Below are positions 1-5,358 of a stretch of 12,114 bases of DNA, piece by piece. Source of the DNA: JAVBNO01 sp031551485 (GTDB taxonomy: Bacteria; Bacillota; Clostridia; Oscillospirales; Ruminococcaceae). The stretch is taken from assembly GCA_031551485.1 (NCBI GenBank), contig JAVBNO010000072.1:1-12114 (forward strand). Direction: 5' to 3'. Made by a program: the position numbers and the translations under genes. Positions within the stretch are counted from its first letter, which is position 1; every line of letters begins with the position of its first letter. The notes under the pieces were generated by a model. It was not told where the DNA came from and ran no database searches. It saw only the letters and a program-made list of their open reading frames with translations.

Positions 1-60
1 GAGTGCAAACTCCGAAATTTCATTGCGAAATTGTATCATTTCCGTAGTCCCAACACACTG

Positions 61-96
61 TATTATGAGCCACGCCGCAAGGCGGGGCTCATAATA
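61..96. repeat. Long near-perfect palindrome with GCAA loop
   Basis: Bases 61-71 pair perfectly with 86-96. After one A/G mismatch (72/85), bases 73-76 pair with 81-84, leaving a GCAA loop at 77-80. If transcribed on the plus strand this gives a 15-bp stem capped by a GNRA tetraloop. Neither side has a run of T, so it is not a standard intrinsic terminator. It lies about 27 bases beyond the stop of the recombinase remnant, so it could be an element end, a recombination-site hairpin or an RNA structure. The pairing is certain; the role is unknown. Confidence 0.6.
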
Positions 97-122
97 TGTT
101 ATATGGAATTACAAGCTTCCGA

Positions 123-453
123 TTAACTTATACACCCTACAAAATTATATTTGACTTGAACGCTCTGTGTCCTGTATTCCGCATTCATCGCTCTGTTCAT
201 GGACGCTGACTTGGTCGATGAGTTGATATGCGGCCGCCCGGTCGAGTTTGTTGATGGTCGCGCATGCTTTTATTATGGGCGCATTGCGCCTTCTCCCCTT
301 TTCTATTTTGCAAACCTGTGTAGGGCTCTTTACAAGCCACAAATCTTTCATTTCCACGGGCATTACGATGCTTTTTGTTAAAACAGCATCGCATTCAGCA
401 CATTTTTCACCCGCAGCGATATTCCCTTCATATAAAGCGAAACATATTACCAT
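123..453 (-). pseudogene. Decayed serine recombinase C-terminal remnant (tentative)
   Basis: The minus-strand frame from 453 to 145 encodes 102 residues. Its later part (around INKLDRAAAYQLIDQVSVHEQ, residues 67-87) resembles the DUF4368-type C-terminal region of large serine recombinases, where an L..LID.I.VHE pattern is typical. That frame stops at 145-147. In a neighbouring frame the same DNA reads TQSVQVKYNFVGCIS then stop (123-125), which matches the TQ.V.I.YNFVG ending common in this family, so one frameshift near 170-185 would restore a normal tail. An LYEGN stretch near the start recalls the LYEDNVxGK segment of these proteins, but the part between is not convincing. No ribosome binding site precedes 453. 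It is probably a dead fragment of a mobile element integrase. The alternative is a small hypothetical protein of 102 residues ending at 145. Confidence 0.4.
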
Positions 454-471
454 TTTTCCATTTATTGTACA

Positions 472-909
472 TTACATCTCTTTGCTATATTTGTTTATAA
501 AATAGATGAATAAAACAATAATGGATAAATATGCACCTACAAAAACGAGAATAACGAACAGCTCAACTTGTATTAGTGCAAGGAATAGTAACAATACCGA
601 GAATAGCATCAATGTGTAATTAAATAATTTTGCTTTTGCTTTGTTTGCGATAGCTATATTTCGTTCGTCTTTTGCGTTTATTTCTTTTTGTTTTGCCATG
701 CTTGGATTTTTTCGCATTAAATAAGAAGTTGCTGCACCGCCCAATCCACCACCTAATGCACCTGCTCCAACGCCGATACAAATAAACGGTAAGGTCTTCA
801 TAATTCCTTGTGGTTCAGTGAAACGAATTGCCAATACTACACCTGCCGTAAAAAGAATAGCTCCAATGATCATAAGGAAAACATACCCTTTGGTTTTTTT
901 GTTGTTCAT
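472..909 (-). CDS. Small four-helix membrane protein paired with XRE regulator
   Basis: This 145-residue protein has about four predicted membrane segments: residues 9-28, 40-65, then two in the hydrophobic run 95-140. A short charged linker between the helix pairs contains a KDERN motif (about residues 80-84). The family resembles small DUF2178-like membrane proteins of Firmicutes that are often encoded beside a small XRE regulator; the family name is a tentative recall. The ATG at 909 overlaps the TGA of the upstream regulator in an ATGA junction and is preceded by a purine-rich site (GAGGAGGAGAAGG), so translation is probably coupled. No catalytic or transport motif is visible. The function is unknown; context suggests a membrane-stress or envelope role under control of the upstream repressor, which is inference only. 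Confidence 0.85.
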   Translation of the reverse strand: MNNKKTKGYVFLMIIGAILFTAGVVLAIRFTEPQGIMKTLPFICIGVGAGALGGGLGGAATSYLMRKNPSMAKQKEINAKDERNIAIANKAKAKLFNYTLMLFSVLLLFLALIQVELFVILVFVGAYLSIIVLFIYFINKYSKEM

Positions 910-1109
910 ACCTTCTCCTCCTCATAGATAAAGATTTCTTCAATATTCATATCGAAGTATTTTGCAATTTTGAAAGCCAGAGTGATTGATGGATTATACC
1001 GACCATTCTCAAGTGAGCCGATTGTTTGTCGGGATACCTCTAAATCCGCGGCAAGGTCTTCTTGCCTTATACCCTTTTGTCTTCTTATTTCTTCTAATCG
1101 ATTCTTCAA
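906..1109 (-). CDS. Small XRE-family HTH transcriptional regulator
   Basis: This 67-residue protein is almost entirely a Cro/CI-type helix-turn-helix domain. The core RQEDLAADLEVSRQTIGSLENG (about residues 15-36) contains the two HTH helices, followed by NPSITLAFKIAKYFDMNIEEIF, typical of stand-alone Firmicute regulators of this size. The start codon is TTG at 1107-1109, with GAGGTG five bases upstream. It forms a two-gene operon with the membrane protein gene, overlapping it by 4 bases. The promoter upstream lies between the arms of a 20-bp inverted repeat, so autorepression is likely. The DNA-binding role is well supported by family; the target beyond its own promoter is unknown. Confidence 0.9.
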   Translation of the reverse strand: MKNRLEEIRRQKGIRQEDLAADLEVSRQTIGSLENGRYNPSITLAFKIAKYFDMNIEEIFIYEEEKV

Positions 1110-1127
1110 ATAAACACCTCACTCAAC

Positions 1128-1189
1128 GGAAAGCAACCTTTACATTGAGAGTATAGCATATGCAAACCGCAATGTAAAGTTTACTTTCC
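1128..1189. promoter_or_regulatory. Probable autoregulatory operator: 20-bp inverted repeat
   Basis: Arm one (1128-1147) and the reverse complement of arm two (1170-1189) agree at 18 of 20 bases, with the inner ten (CTTTACATTG / CAATGTAAAG) identical. The arms are separated by 22 bases. Arm two covers the -35 element of the XRE gene promoter and arm one lies just downstream of its -10, over the probable transcription start. Two operator copies flanking a core promoter is the classic layout for repression by a small HTH dimer. Arm two also contains the palindrome GTAAAGTTTAC (1174-1184). The repeat is read directly; the binding protein is inferred. Confidence 0.65.
1150..1178 (-). promoter_or_regulatory. 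Sigma-A type promoter of the XRE/membrane protein operon
   Basis: On the minus strand, -35 TTTACA (1173-1178) and -10 TATACT (1150-1155) are separated by exactly 17 bases, and the -10 is preceded by TGC (extended -10). The predicted start, at about 1143, is some 33 bases upstream of the TTG start codon of the regulator. Both boxes sit within or beside the inverted-repeat operator. Confidence 0.7.
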
Positions 1190-1510
1190 ATTTTATCATT
1201 CAGAAATCTTCTAGTGATCTTTTTATCAATGACACTACACCATATTATCATTAAGATAATTTTGTTTTACCTCAATACTCTCTGAATGATATGAAAAAGA
1301 ACTTCAGGCCGAAGGTCTAAAGACTAATAAAGGCATTATCCAAACCCAATGATACACATCGTCAAAAAGCTCAAAGCTGTCATTATCCGATATTTGACCC
1401 GGCCCAAGGACATAACATAGCCCTAGACAGTTGATCTTGACAAATTCCGCTCCTTAACCGTTAATCAAAGCTCTCACCATTGACTTGTGAACAGCACTCA
1501 AAATGCCTGA
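1190..1510. other. Gene-poor AT-rich interval with possible decayed reading frames
   Basis: No intact gene is visible on either strand. Two plus-strand pieces look protein-like but are broken. One is YEKELQAEGLKTNKGIIQ (1290-1343), after an in-frame stop; the other is NPMIHIVKKLKAVIIRYL in a shifted frame (1343-1396, stop at 1418-1420). Joined by a frameshift they loosely recall P27-type phage terminase small subunits, but the match is from memory and weak. An 11-bp perfect inverted repeat (1194-1204 and 1281-1291) and a 6-bp one (ATTATC/GATAAT, 1244-1260) are also present. A minus-strand open stretch of about 45 codons across 1310-1450 has no start codon and no recognisable content. Confidence 0.3.
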
Positions 1511-1538
1511 TTGCCTATTAAACAATATCTGGTATAAT
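1511..1538 (+). promoter_or_regulatory. Extended -10 promoter of the AraC-type regulator gene
   Basis: The -35 TTGCCT (1511-1516) and the perfect -10 TATAAT (1533-1538) are 16 bases apart, and TGG directly before the -10 gives the extended -10 motif. Transcription would start near 1545, leaving a leader of about 68 bases before the proposed regulator start. This is the strongest sigma-A type promoter found by eye ahead of the rhamnose locus. Confidence 0.75.
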
Positions 1539-1596
1539 GATTATGATTAATGCTGTGCGGGTGAGTGCGTGAAGAAATATCACGTTTAAACTGCGA

Positions 1597-1615
1597 AAGG
1601 GGGTGAATCGCCATC
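1597..1615 (+). promoter_or_regulatory. Strong ribosome binding site facing an ATC codon
   Basis: An AAAGGGGGTGA stretch (1596-1606) lies about seven bases upstream of ATC at 1613, which opens the frame of the regulator (ATC AAT GAG CAG). No ATG, GTG or TTG in the regulator frame lies at usable spacing. The only nearby ATG (1617) is in another frame and gives a seven-codon peptide, MSSCLPT, ending at 1640. The site therefore argues for initiation at a non-standard codon, or for a mutated ATG. Confidence 0.5.
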
Positions 1616-2581
1616 AATGAGCAGCTGCTTGCCGACTTAAGTGCTATAACGGCAGAAGAGCTCTACATCCTTGACCACCGCCAGTTGGATAAAACTATCT
1701 ATACCGATGAAAAAGGCTTTACGATCGATAATAAAAAGATGCTCGAGCGGGGTAAGCTGATCACGCTGCGCACTCATACGCGCTTTATTGATTTTCCCCG
1801 GCACAGCCATAACTACATCGAGATTATGTATATGTGCAAAGGCAGCACCACGCATATCGTCAACGGCCAGCAAACCGTTGTCCTGCGCGAGGGGGAACTG
1901 CTTTTTTTGAACTGCCACGCCTCTCATGAAATCAAGCGGGCCGAGCAAGGTGATATTGCCGTGAATTTTATCGTACTGCCCCAGTTTTTTGACACGGCCA
2001 ACGATATGATTGACAACAACAATATCCTCAGCCAGTTCTTTGCCGATAATTTATGCCGTTCCGGCAGTTCGCTCAGCTCGCTTCATTTTAAGGTGGCTGA
2101 TGTGCCCGCCATCCAGAACCTGGTGGAAAACCTGATCTATAACATCATCTATAAACAACCCAACCGGCAAAATATTAATAAGGTAACAATGGGGCTTTTG
2201 TTTTTGCAGCTTCTGAACGAGACCGAACAAATTGATATGTCCTCCTCCTTTGATTATAGCAATAAGCTGATTATTTCTATTTTGCGTGAAGTGGAGGAAA
2301 ATTATCAGTCGGTATCCTTACTCGCCTTGGCACAGGAGCTGCATCAATCGGTTTTTTACTTATCCAAGCTTATCAAGCGTGCCACCGGCAAAACATTTAA
2401 ACAGATTTTGCAGGAAAAGCGCTTCGCAAAAGCTGTCCACATGCTGGAAAGCACCCGATTGCCGGTGGCGGATATCGCACAGTATGTGGGGTATGAAAAC
2501 ACCAGTTATTTTCACCGCAGATTCCTAGAGCTGTACGGTATGACACCCTCGGATTACAGGAAAAAGACGCACAGCAAATAA
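1613..2581 (+). CDS. AraC-family regulator, probable rhamnose operon activator
   Basis: The N-terminal half carries a cupin-like sensing domain with FPRHSHNYIEIMYMCKG, a pattern common in Firmicute sugar-responsive AraC proteins. The last ~100 residues form the double helix-turn-helix: first HTH around ALAQELHQSVFYLSKLIKR, second around VADIAQYVGYENTSYFHRRF, ending GMTPSDYRK. The first standard start in frame is TTG at 1685 (298 residues, no good ribosome site). I extend to ATC 1613 (322 residues) because an ideal Shine-Dalgarno precedes it and the added residues (INEQLLADLSAITAEELYIL) look like the usual N-terminus of this family, where MNExLL is expected. The frame is blocked upstream by TGA at 1604. 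It lies directly before rhaB, separated by a terminator, so control of the rhamnose genes, probably activation by rhamnose, is a strong contextual inference. I cannot assign it to RhaS, RhaR or another named subgroup. Confidence 0.88.
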   Translation: MNEQLLADLSAITAEELYILDHRQLDKTIYTDEKGFTIDNKKMLERGKLITLRTHTRFIDFPRHSHNYIEIMYMCKGSTTHIVNGQQTVVLREGELLFLNCHASHEIKRAEQGDIAVNFIVLPQFFDTANDMIDNNNILSQFFADNLCRSGSSLSSLHFKVADVPAIQNLVENLIYNIIYKQPNRQNINKVTMGLLFLQLLNETEQIDMSSSFDYSNKLIISILREVEENYQSVSLLALAQELHQSVFYLSKLIKRATGKTFKQILQEKRFAKAVHMLESTRLPVADIAQYVGYENTSYFHRRFLELYGMTPSDYRKKTHSK

Positions 2582-2616
2582 GGACGTGATTTATTGAAAA
2601 TCACGTCCTTTTTTTT
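2580..2616 (+). terminator. Intrinsic terminator after the regulator gene
   Basis: Bases 2581-2592 pair perfectly with 2598-2609 (AGGACGTGATTT / AAATCACGTCCT) around a five-base loop. Eight T residues follow at 2609-2616, partly inside the stem end. It overlaps the regulator stop codon, so the regulator and rhaB are probably separate transcripts, or rhaB expression depends on readthrough. Confidence 0.9.
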
Positions 2617-2629
2617 ATGCCATTTTCGC

Positions 2630-2656
2630 TATACTATAAAGTAAATTCGTTTATTT
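2630..2656 (+). promoter_or_regulatory. Candidate activator-dependent rhaB promoter with overlapping palindrome
   Basis: TATACT at 2630-2635 is a good -10, but the base run 17 positions upstream lies in the T-tract of the terminator and gives no recognisable -35, as expected for a promoter needing an activator. Just downstream, AAGTAAA (2639-2645) pairs with TTTATTT (2650-2656), with one G-T pair, across TTCG. This could be an operator or a 5' mRNA hairpin. No clear direct-repeat AraC site was found; it may lie inside the end of the regulator gene. Confidence 0.4.
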
Positions 2657-2691
2657 CAACGATTCAGTACATAGCAAGGCAGGTTGGTTTT

Positions 2692-4080
2692 ATGTCTTTT
2701 TATCTTGCGGTTGATATCGGAGCGTCCAGCGGCCGACATATCGCGGGGCGCTTGCACGACGGCAGACTGGAGCTTGTGCCTGTTCATCGTTTTTCCAACA
2801 ACCTTGTCAAAAAAGACGGGCATCTTTGCTGGGATGAAGAGTTGCTCTTTTCTGAAATTTTGCAAGGAATCACCAAATGCAAGGAGCTGGGAGTCATTCC
2901 GACTAGCGTGGGAATTGACACTTGGGGTGTAGATTTCCGGCTTTTGGATCAGAACGGCCAGGCATTGGGTAACAGTGTCGCCTACCGCGACAGCCGCACA
3001 GACGGCATGTTCGCTGCGCTGGAAGAGCATCTTACACAAGCAGAATTGTATACCCGCACGGGCATTCAAAAGCAACCCTTCAACACGGTTTATCAGCTGC
3101 TGGCCACCCAGCGGCAGCAACTGGAATTGCTGGCGAAAGCCCACAATTTTTTAACACTCCCAGCCTATTTCAGCTACCGGCTTTGCGGCCAACAGCGTGA
3201 GGAGTATACCAACGCCAGCACTTCAAATCTGATCAACGTTCACACCCGGAATTGGGACAGCGAGGTTATTTCAAAATTGAAGCTGCCAACCCACCTATTC
3301 AGTCAAGTTGTGCCACCCGGCACTTTGCTGGGACCTTTGCTGCCGCAAATTCAGCAGCAGGTGGGCTTTTGTTGCGATGTTGTGCTTCCCTGCACCCATG
3401 ATACCGCCTCCGCAGTGGTCAGCGCGCCCATTGACTTTGAAAGCCTCTATCTTTCAAGCGGAACATGGAGCCTTATGGGGGCCGAGTTGGAAAGTCCGAT
3501 TGTCTCGGCAAAGAGCAACCGTCTTAACTTTACAAACGAGGGCGGCTATGGCGGGCGTTACCGCTTCCTCAAAAACATTATGGGGCTTTGGATTTTGCAG
3601 CGGATACGGGAGGAGGACGGCCGTTACGGCTTTGCGGAAATCGAAGCGTTCGCGCGGCAGGCCGATGGGTTCCCTTCGCGGATTGATGTGAACGAGCACT
3701 GTTTCCTTGCGCCGGAAAACATGACACAGGCTGTTCGGGATTTTTGCGTCCGCTCGGGGCAACCGGTCCCGGAAAGTATTGGCGAACTGGCCCACTGTGT
3801 TTACCACAGCCTTGCCGCAAGCTACGCCCAAACTGTCAAAGAAATTGAGCAGATCACCGGCCGAAGATATGATCGTATCTGCGTGGTGGGCGGCGGCAGC
3901 AAGGACGTGTTCCTCAACGAACTCACCGCCGCCGTATGTGGCAAGCTTGTTACCGCCGGACCTGTCGAAGCCACCGCTATCGGGAATTTACTGGTACAAA
4001 TGATCCGCACAGGCGAAATTGCCGGGCTGGATGAAGCGCGGGAGATTGTGAGAGTTTCTTTTCCCATTACGGAATATTGA
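2692..4080 (+). CDS. rhaB: Rhamnulokinase (FGGY family)
   Basis: Phosphorylates L-rhamnulose to L-rhamnulose 1-phosphate with ATP in the cytoplasm. The 462-residue product has the FGGY kinase layout: phosphate-binding DIGASSGR at 8-15, GIDTWGVDF at 74-82, catalytic aspartate in CTHDTASA (D237, the same number as recalled for the E. coli enzyme), YLSSGTWSLMG at 253-263, and the second ATP-site loop VVGGGSKD at 398-405. An in-frame ATG at 2617 would add 25 residues, but it abuts the terminator and lacks a ribosome site. ATG 2692 gives the family N-terminus and has AAGGCAGG eight bases upstream. It is the first gene of the operon; rhaA follows after 12 bases. Confidence 0.96.
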   Translation: MSFYLAVDIGASSGRHIAGRLHDGRLELVPVHRFSNNLVKKDGHLCWDEELLFSEILQGITKCKELGVIPTSVGIDTWGVDFRLLDQNGQALGNSVAYRDSRTDGMFAALEEHLTQAELYTRTGIQKQPFNTVYQLLATQRQQLELLAKAHNFLTLPAYFSYRLCGQQREEYTNASTSNLINVHTRNWDSEVISKLKLPTHLFSQVVPPGTLLGPLLPQIQQQVGFCCDVVLPCTHDTASAVVSAPIDFESLYLSSGTWSLMGAELESPIVSAKSNRLNFTNEGGYGGRYRFLKNIMGLWILQRIREEDGRYGFAEIEAFARQADGFPSRIDVNEHCFLAPENMTQAVRDFCVRSGQPVPESIGELAHCVYHSLAASYAQTVKEIEQITGRRYDRICVVGGGSKDVFLNELTAAVCGKLVTAGPVEATAIGNLLVQMIRTGEIAGLDEAREIVRVSFPITEY

Positions 4081-4092
4081 GGAGAGATACAT

Positions 4093-5340
4093 ATGAACGG
4101 TTATTATGAACAGGCAAAAGAAATCTACGGTCGTATCGGTGTGGATGCCGAAAAGGCTCTGGAAAAGCTGCAAAAGGTGGCTGTTTCCATTCACTGTTGG
4201 CAAGGCGACGACGTGACAGGATTTGAGTCGTTTGGCGAAGCTTTGAGCGGCGGTATTCAGGCGACGGGAAATTACCCTGGAAAAGCCCGCAACCCCGTCG
4301 AGCTCATGGCCGATCTGGACAAAGCGCTCTCGCTGATTCCGGGCAAACACCGTCTGAACCTTCATGCCTCCTATGCTATCTTTAAAAATAATGCAGCCGA
4401 TCGCGACGCGCTCACCCCCGCGCACTTCGCCGATTGGGTTCTCTATGCGAAAGAGCGGGACCTCGGTATCGATTTTAATCCCACATTTTTTAGTCATCCC
4501 ATGGTCAAAGACAACCTGACCCTTTCCAGCCCCGATGAAGAAACCCGATTGTTTTGGGTGCGCCACGGGATTGCCTGTCGGCGGATTGCCAGCGCTATTG
4601 CGGCAGAAACAGGATCGCCGGTGCTCAACAACATTTGGATTCCCGATGGATACAAAGACGTGCCCGCCGACCGCCTTGGGCCGCGCCTGCGCCTTCAAAA
4701 AAGTCTTGACGAGATTTTTGCGGAAAAGCTACCTGGTGTGATCGACTGTGTTGAAAGCAAGCTGTTTGGCATCGGCCTTGAGTCTTTTACTGTGGGCAGC
4801 CAGGAGTTTTACCTTGCTTACGCGGCACGTCACCCTGGCGTATATACATTGCTGGATAACGGCCACTTTCACCCCACCGAAACTATAAGCGACAAAATTC
4901 CCAGTCTGCTCACCTGTTTTGATCGAATTCCTTTGCATGTCACCCGCCCCATTCGCTGGGATTCCGACCATGTGGTGCTTTTGGGCGACGAGCTAAGAGA
5001 GATTGCCAATGAGATTGTTCGCTGCGGCGCCATTGAAAAAGCGCTTATTGGTCTTGATTATTTCGATGCGTCCATTAACCGTGTGGCCGCGTGGATTGTG
5101 GGCGTGCGCAACATGCAAAAAGCGCTTTTATGCGCATTGCTCACCCCTTGGGAAAATCTGCGCGCCTTGCAAAATAAAGCCGCTTTCACCCAGTTGATGG
5201 TTATACAGGAAGAAATTAAGACCCTGCCGTTTGGCGCGGTGTGGGAAGAATTTTGCAAGCGCAACCATGTGCCGTGTGACGGCGATTGGTTTGACGATGT
5301 GCAGACCTATGAAACGCAGGTGCTGGCAAAGCGCGCCTAA
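4093..5340 (+). CDS. rhaA: L-rhamnose isomerase
   Basis: Converts L-rhamnose to L-rhamnulose, the first catabolic step, in the cytoplasm. The 415-residue protein is close to the usual length (about 419 in E. coli). Conserved blocks recognisable throughout include SIHCWQGDDVTGFE (32-45), GGIQATGNYPGKARN (53-67), NIWIPDGYKD (180-189), VESKLFGIG (220-228), DNGHFHPTE (255-263) and RPIRWDSDHVVLL (285-297). By alignment from memory, the metal ligands are E221, D255, H282, D290 and D322, all present. ATG 4093 has GGAGAG at good spacing. It lies 12 bases after rhaB and 18 before the aldolase gene. No damage is seen. Confidence 0.97.
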   Translation: MNGYYEQAKEIYGRIGVDAEKALEKLQKVAVSIHCWQGDDVTGFESFGEALSGGIQATGNYPGKARNPVELMADLDKALSLIPGKHRLNLHASYAIFKNNAADRDALTPAHFADWVLYAKERDLGIDFNPTFFSHPMVKDNLTLSSPDEETRLFWVRHGIACRRIASAIAAETGSPVLNNIWIPDGYKDVPADRLGPRLRLQKSLDEIFAEKLPGVIDCVESKLFGIGLESFTVGSQEFYLAYAARHPGVYTLLDNGHFHPTETISDKIPSLLTCFDRIPLHVTRPIRWDSDHVVLLGDELREIANEIVRCGAIEKALIGLDYFDASINRVAAWIVGVRNMQKALLCALLTPWENLRALQNKAAFTQLMVIQEEIKTLPFGAVWEEFCKRNHVPCDGDWFDDVQTYETQVLAKRA

Positions 5341-5358
5341 ACAAAGGGAGGGATCAGA

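Noticed and set aside
1..39. Minus-strand frame MIQFRNEISEFAL running off the left edge from ATG at 39
   Set aside because: Thirteen codons with no convincing ribosome site and no recognisable family. It could be the start of a gene beyond the edge, but the evidence is too thin to list.
1244..1260. ATTATC-ATTAA-GATAAT as a Fur-like box
   Set aside because: It has only six-base arms with a five-base spacer, does not match the Fur consensus arrangement, and is not placed at a gene promoter.
1437..1465. TTGACA near 1437 as a -35 element
   Set aside because: No acceptable -10 is found 16-18 bases downstream. The promoter at 1511-1538 is far better.
2636..2656. Catabolite repression (cre) site near rhaB
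   Set aside because: The palindrome lacks the conserved TG and CA flanks and the central CG context of cre, so it is described only as a palindrome.
2617..2691. 25-residue N-terminal extension of rhamnulokinase from ATG 2617
   Set aside because: It begins right at the terminator T-tract with no ribosome site. The extension has no kinase-like content, while ATG 2692 matches the family start.
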